From: Clitopilus passeckerianus
Lineage: Eukaryota > Basidiomycota > Agaricomycetes > Agaricales > Entolomataceae
DNA: 64,000 bases
Reading direction: 5' to 3'
Assembly: GCA_944990035.1 (NCBI GenBank)
Contig: CALYLX010000042.1
Coordinates: forward strand, 1 to 64,000
Every line of letters begins with the position of its first letter. The first letter of the stretch is position 1. The position numbers and the translations under genes are program-made. The notes under the pieces were generated by a model. The model was not told where the DNA came from. It did not search any database and saw only the letters and a program-made list of their open reading frames with translations. Of the stretch, positions 10,879-21,401 are shown piece by piece.

Positions 10879-12827
10879 ATGCTCCTTCGCTGTCTCCCGC
10901 GGTGGCAACGGTCCACTCGCGCAGCCCATTTGCCGAGAACTTGTTCTCTCTCAACGAAACCTTATTATATTACCACACCTATATTTTACCCTAATGCCGG
11001 TAAGCTGTTCTGTCGTTTGAGGATTTCGTGCTAATACCAACCCTCCCTTAGTTCCTCATATCGGACACCTATACTCTCTTGTAATTGCGGACATCTTTGC
11101 AAGGTATCAAAGGTTCCTGCACCCGGATAGAGCAGTGGAATATCTAGCTGGAACCGACGAACACGGCCTCAAAATCCAAAAGGCTGCTGAAGCGAGAGGG
11201 CTCCCTCCGAATGAGTTCTGCGACGAAATCAGCAGCCAATTTCGGGTGTGTCTCCATCTTTATGTTGAATTACCCTCGACACTCCTTCTGAAATCTTTGA
11301 ACTTAGATTCTTGGACAGAAGGCACAGGTTACCAATACCGTTTTTATGCGGACAACCTCTCCCGCTCATCGCGAAACTGTCCAGAGCGTTTGGGTATGTC
11401 CTCAACCACCCATCAATACGAATGAACTCACACTCAGAATACAGCGTCAACTGGATACCAAAGGTCTGATATACAAGGGAGACTACTCGGGATGGTATTC
11501 TGTCACCGACGAATGCTTCTACCCAAGCGCCCAGGTTGCAACAACCAATACTCCGGCTGGTGAAGTTACCATTTCGACTGAGACAGGATCTGTGGTGGAA
11601 TGGCAGCAAGAACAGAACTATATGTTCCGTCTTTCAGAGTTCCAGCAGCCCTTACTCCATCATTACAAGGGTCACGAAGACAAAATCTTCCCTCCTCAGC
11701 ATCATGCCCACATTGTCCAAATTCTGGAGCAGCCACTGGATGATCTTTCTGTATCTCGACCATCGTCAAGACTTTCTTGGGGTATCCCAGTACCCGGCGA
11801 TCCAGCACACACCATTTATGTCTGGTTCGATGCATTGCTGGTCTATCTCTCAGGCATTGGCTACAATGGAGGCACTCTCCCCGAGGCATGGGCCCCCGAC
11901 CTGCAAGTCATCGGGAAAGACATCTTGCGGTTCGTAATTGTGACACCAATTTCGAATCCTACTGACTTCCCGCTTACAGATTCCATGCCATTTACCTGCC
12001 GGCAATTCTTCAGGCGCTTGACCTTCCATTGCAAAAGCGCCTTTTAGCGCACGCCCATTGGACAGTGGAGAATAAGAAAATGTCCAAATCCGTTGGAAAT
12101 GTCGCTGATCCTGTGGAAGCCATGAATGAATTCAGCGTAGATACCGTCAGGTTTTATCTTGCACGCGTCGGTGGCAAGTTCAGAGACGACACGGGTGAGC
12201 TCTCCTCTAGTCGACGATTGCATCAAGTTCTCAAGTAGTTTCTCAGATTGGTCAAGGACACAACTTACCAAACACGACAAGGAACTACAGTCCCTCCTGG
12301 GAAACTATTTCCTGCGTATCACATCTCGCAAGATTCACCAACGCCTGGAAGGCGTTCCTCAGAAGACATTGGACCAGATCCTCAAAGATCAAACCTCACC
12401 CAACGCTGCCCTGCTGGAGGCTACACGAGACCTACCTCAACAGTACCGACACCTCATGGACAGGGCGGAAATGGCAGACGCCATTGCGTTGGTCGTTGAA
12501 CTCTTGAAGCTTGTGGGTCTTGTCGTTTTATTTCTTGTCAAACCACTAACACATCTCCAGGCAAATAAAACATTGACAGACATCGCTCCATGGTCAAACC
12601 AATGCAAGCCCGAGGACGTATCCTCAACGTATATCACAGCAAAGGAAGTTCTTCGCGTGTGCGGGCTTCTCCTGCAGCCTGTCGTTCCAACTGCAGCACG
12701 GCGTCTTCTTGATGCCCTCAACATTCCCGCCGATAGGAGGTGCTGGGAGGCGCTAGGAGACAGGCAGCCGATCGGAGACTTCATTCAGGGACAGCGTTTA
12801 TTCTCGAGTAATATCGGCGAAGTTTAA
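10879..12827 (+). CDS. MSM1: Mitochondrial methionyl-tRNA synthetase
   Basis: Seven exons. The ATG at 10879 opens an Arg-rich, acid-free presequence (MLLRCLPRWQRSTRAAHLPR), indicating mitochondrial import. The class I catalytic core follows: YYITTPIFYPNA, then across an intron VPHIGHLYSLVIADIFARY with the HIGH motif, AGTDEHGLKIQKAA, FMRTTSPAHRETVQSVW and RQLDTKGLIYKGDYSGWYS. Further on are IYVWFDALLVYLSGIG, VIGKDILRFHAIYLPAILQA and the KMSKS loop (ENKKMSKSVGNVADP). The anticodon-binding helical domain runs from LLGNYFLRITS to the end (IGDFIQGQRLFSSNIGEV). It lacks the Cys-rich and C-terminal tRNA-binding domains of the cytosolic enzyme, as expected for the mitochondrial form. It charges mitochondrial initiator and elongator tRNA-Met. 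A short uORF (ATG 10770) overlaps its leader. Confidence 0.93.
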
Positions 12828-12932
12828 ATTTTCTGTATTTTGTTTTGACAGAATGTGACTGTGTAGATCCCGTCAGAGTCCGTAAGCTACAGTTCGCGAA
12901 TAAGCAGAAACCCAAGGTTCAGTCCCACCACC

Positions 12933-15132
12933 ATGAACACGACTGTCGCTACTTCGTCGGAGGCAAAGGACTCGTTGGACAAGGACAGCAGTTCACTTCA
13001 ACAGTTATTCGCGGCACTGGCCACTGATGGTTCGAAGCCAGAGGATCCCGTCTCGCTGGACTATGCACTGGGCACCATTGTCGCGGCAATGAACACCATT
13101 GCAAAGAGAAAGCAAGAACTTGAAATTGACATGAAGGAGCTGCAGGGGACGGTTGGAGCCCTCCATCAAACGTCAACAAGCAAGGATGAGGAATTACAGG
13201 AAGCGCATGAGGTATGGTCCGACGACACGCGATTGACTACCGCTGTGGCTCACCAACTTCTAGGAAATCATGGCTCTTAAGGGTCGCATCAACGAATATA
13301 AGGCAGAAATAGGTGCGCTCAAGATTGCAAGTCTATTTCTGTCCTGGCGAAGAAACACCTATTGAAGTCTTTCTACTCCTAGGCCGAAGAAAAGCATATC
13401 GAGGAGATTGCGAGCCTGAAGCGAGTTAGTGACTCATTTGTGTTTGAAGTGTTACTAGTAACCGAACGAACTTTCAGGAAATTCAGCAAAACGAACTTCA
13501 TTCTGATTTGGTTATTAACAACAAGAACACTCTGAAGGTCAGCTCAGGCTCGTCGTCGTTGGAACACAATGCTCATTAAATTCAGGAGGAAGATGTCAAG
13601 CTCGAATTGAAACGTGAGCCATGCGAATGCGGAGCTACGATCTGGGATTTGGAGGAGGTGAGATACGGTGTTACTGCTACTAGCACTTCGACGTTGCTGA
13701 TATAACTCTTTAGAGATGTTCCTCTTTGGAATCGCAGCTGGCCGATGCCATTCACGACCAAGAAATTCTCAAAGAGAAGAAGCAAGTGCAAAAAGAAAAG
13801 ATCAAGGCAATCAAGGCGGTGAGTTCATCGCTTCTGCTATCTGCCTTCATCTTCCGACCCCCAACAGGCTAGATCTGAGCTTCGAAAGGAGAAGAAGGAC
13901 ACTTTGACACGGATAGAAGATCTTGAGAAGAAGAACGAGGCTAAGCAGGAGGTACACGAACTACCCTTCGCTTTCTACTCAACTGCTGAATCCGCCTCCC
14001 AGAAACTCGATTCAACATTTGATCAAGTCAAGAAATTGAAGAGGGAACTCAACGAGGTGTGCAATATCCCAGATTCCGAATCTTACACTCGACTGACATT
14101 TGATGTGAATCCAGGAAAGGGTCAAAAGTGTTGAGTGATTTTACCCATGGCGTCTGTAACCTTTGCTCATTAAGAACAGAGATCGATGGCCGAGCGGCTG
14201 GGTCAACGTTCAAAGGTAGGTGAAGCCGTTGCATCGTTGGCAATCCGATCGCATACCACAATGCAGTTCTATTCCTCCCCAACGTTCCGACGTTATATGC
14301 GGAACTTACCCTCGCCGTTGTATCCCAATGATGTACGACCCGTCGCGAATAAAGACTGGGATCTTGACCTTGTATGCTACCAATAGTTTCTAAAATGAAC
14401 CAGCCCTGACAGATTTTCCAGAAACCGTTTGAAAAACTGTATGTCTCCACTCACCTACCCAAGAATGGGAAGAATTCTGCCTAACAGGGCTACTCCAGTC
14501 AACCTCGACCATTCCTTACATTGGATAGCCGCCTATTAACCTTCGAGGGTTTGCATGCCTTGGCCTTCTGCACATCTCCCAAACATGAAGAAACTCGTGG
14601 CGGTACATGGTATCCCTGTCCAACTTTTCAAGAAATTGGTGGTAAAGAAGTGGAGCTTTTCGTCAAGGAGATTAGAGCCCTAAGATACGCTGGAGTATTT
14701 CACTGCCATTTGACTCAGGAATGGAGTGATCAAGGCGTTATCAAGCCCGAAAATTTAGTTGAGTCTCATTTCTTGAAGTTCTTCTGCATCTAATCGCTAG
14801 CTCAGCATCCCAATGTCGTATTGGCAGCATCCCAAACCGTACACGGCTGTCACCAACCCCATATCATAAGACAAGGAGAGCTTCTCCAGGGGTATCGAGA
14901 AAATTCCTTCAGAATGGACTGCGTACTCCTGGAGTGCATAGGATTTAACCATGCATTGTATGGTATCCTCCTTCCGGGCGAGAGCCAGAAGAAAAGTCGG
15001 CCAGGACTCCCCCAAGGAGGCGCCAAACGCCCAGCGGAAGGTGGGCACTCGGGCGGGGAAAAGAAGAAACGTTATCATTACAAACCGGGAGCCGGTGAAC
15101 AGGTCGGCGAGAAGGTTGTGAAGAGGGCGTAG
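12933..15132 (+). CDS. Tandem family copy A: coiled-coil protein with C-terminal 'LGxY / DxVLL' domain (DUF6697-like)
   Basis: The ATG at 12933 (ccaccatgaac) is followed by at least eight small exons, nearly all ending in a Glu/Lys codon before GT. They encode a long coiled coil (AAMNTIAKRKQELEIDMKEL, EEKHIEEIASLKR, ADAIHDQEILKEKKQVQKEK, ARSELRKEKKD, IEDLEKKNEAKQE). Exons from about 14190 give FYSSPTFRRYMRNL, LDSRLLTFEGLHALAF, GGKEVELFVKEIRALRYAGV and the closing MDCVLLECIGFNHALYGIL plus a basic tail (GGEKKKRYHYKPGAGE). The last domain aligns with the genes at 15315 and 17097. It resembles the basidiomycete DUF6697 domain as I remember it, with unknown function. Some splice joins around 14110-14230 are uncertain. 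Confidence 0.65.
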
Positions 15133-15314
15133 TAGTTTGATAGTTGTCTCTGACAAATATTGATGTTTTGTTTGACTAACGGATATCTTTACTTGAGAAC
15201 TCCTACCAGCGTGGATGTATTCGCGATCCCAGCGGCCTCATTTGTTGGGCAATCTAAGGTTAATGACTGAATCTCAGCAGAGATTTGCATTTCGGACTAA
15301 CCTCAATATTCACA

Positions 15315-16683
15315 ATGAGTCTTGAGCCTTCTCGCGATATCCCTTCCGAACCCCGACGTTCCAGTTATATGATAGCCATTGCCACGATACAACCAAATCC
15401 CAGCTTGCCCATGACTTTGACGCCGGGAGAGGGAAGAAAGGAATTCAGCCTCTTTTGGGCTCTCATCGTAAAAGAACCTATCCTGCTCGACGCTCTGAAA
15501 GGCCACATTGCCGAGACGAACAACGGGAAGGTAATAGGAGGCTAGTCAAAGGTGTCTAACTGCTTGACCCTCTTCTTGTCGCAGCCCCACGAGACTACAA
15601 GTGCTCAGGAAGGTGCAGCAGAAAGTCTGCTTATTTCTCAAAACTATTCACAAGGAACCCAAGTGAGTTGCGCTTCCTATAACCCAGCCGGGACTGCGGG
15701 TCCCAGCTTCGCTTGGGAGCAAAGCACTCACTCTTCGCATTGCGGAACCAGATGGATGACGCCGTACGCAGTCACTCCTCTGATGATAGCGAGCGAGGCT
15801 GACCATTCCGCAGTATGCCCAACAGCTCGCCTTTCAAGACCGCGCAGAGGCCAGGTTGCAAGCAATCCGATACAAGATACCCATCGAGTACTATCACCCA
15901 GGAATACTCTGCCATAGGACCCACCCAGAGTTTCAGCGGATGCTACTCGCAGTATCGAAGGGCTATGGACCTTTAATCCCTGAACCGACAAATCAGCAAC
16001 CTATTTGTCGCTCATCTGTGGACATGGCCAAATATCTCAGAAGACAAGTGGCAAGTGTAACCTTCTATATTCCCTTTCACTATCTGAACAAGTTCTGTTT
16101 CAGCATCCAACGTGAGTGATTAGACCTAGTGTGGTCGCAAGCCCGTATTGATTTTCGGCTCTTGATTCAGTCGGTTCCATATCATCACATCCAACGAAAT
16201 TGAATGGGTCATATGTGAAGGTAGACACTGGGGCGTTCTTTTCGGACCCCCGAATTCTTTCAGTGGCCGGAATGCCGCGCCCTGGCGTTCACCTGAGTTA
16301 TTGGCAGTAAAGCATAAAGTGAACTCTATTTTCTATGTCGATGGACCATTCGTGTTCTACTTGGGAGAATATATTGGATGCACGACAGATCTCTGGTTTC
16401 CTCTTGGTGTCAGATATCCTGGCAACGCAATTGTAAGTCTTCGTCAGTAAACCGTCAAATACTCCAGCATGGAACAACATCTTCATTCTAGTTAATTGAT
16501 ACATTGCAAGACGTGGCTCAAAAACGACGCAAGAAACCTGCTGATACTGGACCGCTAGGTTGGGGAAATCACATACGAGACGGGTTACTAGATGGGAAAG
16601 AAGCACTAGACTGTGTCATCCTGAGAAGAACTGCTTTCGATGATCGGCTGTTTGGGCAACTTTGCAGGAACTACCGAGGGTGA
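15315..16683 (+). CDS. Tandem family copy B: DUF6697-like protein without coiled coil
   Basis: Starting at ATG 15315 (MSLEPSRDIPSEPRRSS), several exons lead to YAQQLAFQDRAEARLQAIRY, RTHPEFQRMLLAVSKGYGPL and a core exon reading EIEWVICEGRHWGVLFG, FYVDGPFVFYLGEYIG and DLWFPLGVRYPGNAI. After an intron of about 60 nt come LIDTLQDVAQKRRKKPAD, LGWGNHIRDGLLDGKEALD and CVILRRTAFDDRLFGQLCR, with TGA at 16681. The stretch from FVFYLGEY to FGQLCR matches copy C almost position by position. The Glu/Lys-rich coiled-coil exons of copies A and D are absent. Function is unknown. Internal splice sites near 16070-16150 are provisional. Confidence 0.65.
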
Positions 16684-17096
16684 TATGAAGGGGAGAAGGT
16701 CATGGCGAATAAGCGGAATGAGTACGGTAAATTGTCGAGTCGCTTTCAACGGTTGTATAGACTCCAGCTATGACGGGAATAGAACCCTGAGTTAGGCTTA
16801 CCATCAGCGAGTCCACGACTGGATTGAACGTGAAAGGAGGAACGGTCCTTCAGCTGCAGTTTCACTGGTGGCAAGACCATGACGTACTGGGTTCAAGGGT
16901 CGCTGAGAGGAGACCGTTCCGACATGACCAGAACGAAATATTGACCCTGACTCCCTATTTTGTTCCGAAGATCTTAGCTTCTCTTCGAGGCGACAATCCA
17001 CATATGACTGTGTGAATGCCGTAGGGAAATCGTTGACGAATCCTCCCCGCTGTTCTCCTTTATGTTTGAGCTAGATCCCAACACAACTCTCGTTTC
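16684..17096. other. Spacer between family copies B and C
   Basis: No convincing gene was found. It holds the 3' flank of copy B and the promoter of copy C, with only short frames on both strands. Confidence 0.4.
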
Positions 17097-18454
17097 ATGG
17101 CCACCATCTCAAAGCCTAAGCGAAAGAAGATAGGCAATACATCTGGTCGCTCTGACGGGTCAACAGTGAAGCAAAGTGCACTTAGTACCGTAAGATTCTA
17201 CAGTTTCATCGTCACATGTATTCTGATAACTTTAAAGGTCGTCTCATCAGACTTGCCAGTGCGGGCGATCCCAAATATTGTCAGATATGAGCCATATGCG
17301 AAGAACTTCCTTCGAAACCAGGTTCGCCATATGAGAAGAGTTAATTCTCTGGCTAACAGGCCCCACTTCTAGAAGCTCACACAAACGCCGTTCAGCGAGC
17401 AGAGAGGAGAACTACGCCACTCTCGACTACCAAGTCAAAGCACAAGAGCTAAATTCTTGGAGAAAATACACCTGGACCCAGATGTAAGCAAACCAGAGAG
17501 CACTGTGAGGGATAGTGCGTGCATCGCTAATTAGTCTTTTTTGGCACAGCTAGCAGCTGTCGGAATTAGGGATGGTTTTGAATCTTATATTCTCGAAAGA
17601 AACACCTCTGAAAGCCTTCCCCGCCTCCGAACTCCGGAGTTTGTGACATACCAGTCGCGCATTGAAACGTACGCGATCGAACCACCGGACAGTCGCCGAA
17701 AAGCCATTTGTACGGTCTACCAATGGAACTGTGGTCAATCCTTCAGGAACTCACTGGTTAGCTTTCCGCGGCTGTTCCAGAAACTAGTGTGCCAGTGCCT
17801 GGCTAACAACCTGCGCTTCGTTTAGGCTGCAGCTCTGACAAGAAGTACCAAGCACGATCGAGGGCAACATCTCGGTCCGTTGTTCGTTGACTTCCGTGAG
17901 GTCGAACTGCTGAGGCAGGATCGAGGCGTCATTGTTTACTATGCTCCGTCAGATTTCTTCCGGGGGCCGTGTCAACAAAATTGGGTGTCCTCAATGCTCG
18001 CTCCATTGAAAGGGACCAGCAAGCAGGTGTTCTGCGCGGAGAACCAAATGTTCGTGTATTATCTTGGGGAGTACAAGATTGAAGATCTTTCCTCCTGGTT
18101 TCCCTCTGGTATTCGGGCCCCTGGGCTGGAGACAGTTGTACGTATTACGACTCCTCTAAACATAATGAGCGAGGCCGGTCTGACTTTCCTTTGCCCTCTC
18201 CTGGTTAGCATACAGATTTTGTCAGCACAGTGATTAACAAGTATGAGTTGGAGATGCTGGAGAATGGCGAACAACCATCCCTGGAGTGGGGTTTACGTAT
18301 TAGAGAAGGGCTGTACAACGGCACTGTCCCACTTGACGCTGTTTTGCTAAGGCGGGTGGGGTTTGATGTATTACTTTTTAAGCAACTCCGCGAACCCTTC
18401 CTCCAGAAAGTCGAGCGATCCTTGAAGGAGGAAAAACAGAAGGAAGGACCTTAA
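17097..18454 (+). CDS. Tandem family copy C: DUF6697-like protein with basic N-terminus
   Basis: ATG 17097 opens a strongly basic start (MATISKPKRKKIGNTSGRSD), a plausible nuclear localisation signal. Later exons give SSDLPVRAIPNIVRYEPYA, LAAVGIRDGFESYILERNTS, ALTRSTKHDRGQHLGPLFVD, REVELLRQDRGVIVYYAPSD, KQVFCAENQMFVYYLGEYKI and DLSSWFPSGIRAPGLETVV. The terminal exon reads VINKYELEMLENGEQPSLEW, GLRIREGLYNGTVPLDAVLL and RRVGFDVLLFKQLREPF, and the stop is at 18454. It is the clearest representative of the shared domain in this array, and its similarity to copy B extends over the last roughly 200 residues. Role and partners are unknown; no enzymatic motif is visible. Confidence 0.7.
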
Positions 18455-18647
18455 AATTCACATAGAACATAAAATTAGTCACTTATCTTCGTCATCATAA
18501 TACCACGTAATACTAATAGTCAATCTAATCTTTCAGACGCTAATTTGAATGTCAGATTCGAGTGTGACAGAAGCCCCGTGAGAACCATCTTGGCTTCTTG
18601 CACATTGCAGGCTGCTCCTTCGAACTTTAATTGTACGCGTTTTCATC

Positions 18648-19899
18648 ATGGAAAAACTACTCGCGAAGAATGGCGCAGTCCTACGTGAAATATCTCAAGC
18701 CAAGCACCTCTCATTCGAGCTGCTACATCTACTGTGTAGCCAATTTGAGGCAAAGGTATCGTTGTTCTCGAGAGTGGCCGGTGGGAGTACTAGTAGTTTC
18801 CCTGATAACACGATTCCCCAGGACGAAAAAATCAGAGACCTTGAAAAACAGGTAGATAAAGCAGTGGGTTCTTTCTCTCGGGCAGTGACAAACCAAGTGA
18901 AATGACCAAATGTGATCCGGACCAGAAACGTCGAGTGCGAAGTCACGAAGAGCGAATGCAAGAGATGCTAGACGGTACTAAGGTGCTGGAGAAGAAACAA
19001 CGCGAGAAGGCACGCGGTTTCTCATTTCATTTCTCACATTAAACTAATTTTCTCAATGTAGGACGAATTAATCACAAGGCTTGAGGAAGAAATCGAGCGT
19101 AAGGTATGAACTACCGACATAATAGGGGGAACGATTTGAAAGAGGAGAATCAATATTTCAGGACGAAAAATACGAAAAGGCCCTGGAGGCTCACAAAGCA
19201 AACGCGGAAACGATTAAACAACTTCGCTCGAAGCAACACGACCTCGACCTTTGAGAGGGGGAGAAATCAAGCTGCGAGAGAACTTGCGCCCAGCGTCAAG
19301 GAGGTAGGTTGTTCTAATTTCGGGCACTCAACTATTCCAAACAGGGGCTGATTCTGTCCAATAGGAAGAGACAGAAGACGTTCTTCCGTCATATATCCAG
19401 GGAGTTGGATCTATGGTCCGTGGGGTGAGCTTCAGACCTAGATGTAGGCAAGTTATACCATTAATTCCTCTATATAGCCAATGCTGGACCTTCACACTGT
19501 CTCCAATAACAACGGGCATAAAAGGGGCCGAAGAAAGACCCCTCGGGGTCGTACTCCGGGGGTATTGAACTCCCTTTGACCATTTGTGAACTTACGGCTG
19601 ACGGCTTGGATTGGTAATTCTAGTCCTTTCAAAGTTCTGTTGGCACGCCCCAAAGTAGCGCTATAGGAGTTGAGACATTGGACAATTCGCCCATCAGCTC
19701 CGGCCCCAAGAAGAGAAAAGTACGGGATAGTGTAACTCTGTTTCCTTCCACTGACTGTCATTGCTGTCCCCAGCTTAACGCGGGAGACTCCGTGCAAACC
19801 GGCCAGAGGATTAACAAGTCGGGGGTTAATCGATTCCAGCCATCAGCATATTCTTCAAGCAAGGTGAGACTCATAGCTGTGCACCTGGATCAAGGCTGA
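18648..19899 (+). pseudogene. Tandem family copy D: truncated, coiled-coil and basic linker only
   Basis: ATG 18648 starts MEKLLAKNGAVLREISQAKH, followed by FELLHLLCSQFEAKVSLFS and DEKIRDLEKQVDKAVGSFS. Later short coil exons read ELITRLEEEIERK and DEKYEKALEAHKANAETIKQ. A stop follows soon after (LRSKQHDLDL, then TGA). Basic segments downstream, NNNGHKRGRRKTPRGRTPG and SSGPKKRKVRDS (a classic PKKRKV-type nuclear signal), probably belonged to the same protein. The C-terminal LGxY/DxVLL domain of copies A-C is missing before the next gene. I read this as a decayed or 3'-truncated duplicate of the array, though a short functional coiled-coil product cannot be excluded. Confidence 0.4.
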
Positions 19900-20297
19900 G
19901 CACAATACCAGGCATAAGTCGGCTGGATATCTTCGTTTGAGCCGGCGGCCCGGGAGATCGAGAATCCAGTCCTCATTCTAAAGGGCAGTTTGGATGGGAG
20001 CAGTAAACAGGGTAGACGGCGGTACGGACAATGAGGCGGATCATCAAGGTATGATTCGGTGGAGAGGAAGAGTAAAGGAAAACGATGTGAGATGAAGCAA
20101 GAGGAATTGAGCACGCGGGCAGTGAATGGATGCATTTCATTGTTTACATGGAAAGAATTGTACTAGGACTTTGATGAATGATAATATTATATTTCTTGCA
20201 GTTACAAGCTCGTCCGGTCTGAAGTCTGATTGAAGGTAGGGGGTCAAAAGTGGTCCCCTCGGAAACTAGCAGAATGTGCTTACCTTGTCAGTCATCT
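19900..20297. other. Intergenic, no gene recognised
   Basis: This is the region between truncated family copy D (+) and the 3' end of the minus-strand small protein at 20298. Only chance open frames are seen. Confidence 0.4.
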
Positions 20298-20702
20298 TCA
20301 TTCGGGAGATCGCCCATGCTTCTCAGTGCCCTCCGGGCCTTCATTAGGCTTGCTGGTCTCGGGACCTTTATCCTCAGCCCATTCTCGCTTTCCACCATAC
20401 CTCATGTCTTGAGGCGGAGCTGTCGCATATGGTTGTGACTTGTTAACATTTCGGTATTCCTCGGTTTTGACACCAGCACGACTCCACTCCCCTGAGGGTG
20501 CCTCATGGGGTTTCTGAACGTTCTCTGAGGATGGGTCGACACGATGAATGGATGAATCAGGTGGTGGTGTTGGGTCCACATCTTTGCTATAGGTGTCGGG
20601 ATTGTGTCCAGATGATTTGCTGCTGTTGAAAACAGCAGGGGAAGCATGGATGAGGCGAGAACGTCGAATAGACGCAGCAGAACGGCGGATGCTTAAGAAC
20701 AT
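20298..20702 (-). CDS. Small mitochondrial-type protein with WSRAG...RYGG motif, copy 1
   Basis: A single-exon gene of 134 residues starts at ATG 20702. The N-terminus (MFLSIRRSAASIRRSRLIHA) is rich in Arg, Ser and Ala and lacks acidic residues, as mitochondrial presequences do. The conserved core is GEWSRAGVKTEEYRNVNKSQ, then PYATAPPQDMRYGG, followed by a Glu/Lys-rich hydrophilic end. The core recurs in the next gene (20877-21299), so the two are tandem duplicates. I do not recognise a named family. The size, presequence and lack of membrane segments suggest a soluble matrix or inner-membrane-associated accessory protein. Confidence 0.6.
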   Translation of the reverse strand: MFLSIRRSAASIRRSRLIHASPAVFNSSKSSGHNPDTYSKDVDPTPPPDSSIHRVDPSSENVQKPHEAPSGEWSRAGVKTEEYRNVNKSQPYATAPPQDMRYGGKREWAEDKGPETSKPNEGPEGTEKHGRSPE

Positions 20703-20876
20703 GGTTGCGATGGTCGGCGGGAGAGTCTGGTGACCTTGGTAGACGCCAGATATATGGGCATGACGTCACGTTACTTCCCCGCACGGGCTCACGACGAAGA
20801 CATATGTTATTGTATTTCAGGCTAAATATAAAACTTCATCTAGTCGAGGTGAATATAATGTACTGCTAGCAAAGAA

Positions 20877-21299
20877 TCAGTTAATACCCTCCTTTTTCCG
20901 GGAAGTTTCCTCCTCCTCGATTTCAAGGATCATCTTTTCACGGAGCATCCTCATCCCACCATATCGCCTATCCTCTCCAGGGGCAGCATAAGGAAATTCG
21001 GTTTTGCTGCATACTTGGTACTCCGCCGTGGTCGTCCCAGCTCTGCTCCAATCACCATCCCTTTGTTCCCATGGCAGTTGACCATCTCTCGCAAACGCCT
21101 CCTCAATCTCGCGGATAGACGCCTCAGAAGGCGTAGGCGCCAACCCTTCCTCTATCTTTGGCTTCAGCTCTACTGTGCGCTGAACTGGCCGGGTCGGTAC
21201 GCAAGTGGTGGTGGTCGAGTGTGTAGTAGTTTGAAAACCTCGTCTAGGACGGATCGCAAAAATTGCGCATGTTCTGGGTTTCGTGAACATGGAAGTCAT
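20877..21299 (-). CDS. Small mitochondrial-type protein with WSRAG...RYGG motif, copy 2
   Basis: A single-exon gene of 140 residues starts at ATG 21299. The presequence-like N-terminus (MTSMFTKPRTCAIFAIRPRR) is followed by a Thr-rich stretch, a Glu/Pro linker and the conserved core GDWSRAGTTTAEYQVCSKTE, then PYAAPGEDRRYGG, ending in a charged helix (REKMILEIEEEETSRKKEG). It shares W-S-R-A-G, T-x-E-Y, P-Y-A and R-Y-G-G with the gene at 20298. The order and strand fit a head-to-tail duplication. No function can be assigned from sequence. Confidence 0.6.
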   Translation of the reverse strand: MTSMFTKPRTCAIFAIRPRRGFQTTTHSTTTTCVPTRPVQRTVELKPKIEEGLAPTPSEASIREIEEAFARDGQLPWEQRDGDWSRAGTTTAEYQVCSKTEFPYAAPGEDRRYGGMRMLREKMILEIEEEETSRKKEGIN

Positions 21300-21401
21300 G
21301 GTTTGAAATAGTTCATTACACGTGCAATGATTTTTTAATCAGAAAGAGACTGAATGCGTGTGGTTCCAGAATGGAAGTATCTCGAAAAACGTGAACTGAC
21401 G

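Noticed and set aside
10770..10994. 75-codon plus frame starting at ATG 10770 as a separate gene
   Set aside because: It overlaps the MetRS start in another frame, has no domain and ends within the MetRS first exon. It is at most a uORF.
14186..14220. tRNA-like A-box (tggccgagcgg) in family copy A
   Set aside because: It fits the A-box consensus of Ser/Leu tRNAs, but no B-box or acceptor stem is found downstream and the sequence reads as a coding exon (MAERLGQRSK).
20877..21299. Assignment of the WSRAG/RYGG proteins to the succinate dehydrogenase assembly factor Sdh8/SDHAF4
   Set aside because: That family ends in a P-x-P-T-R-Y/F-G-D-W-E motif, which is not present. Only the RYG triplet is shared.
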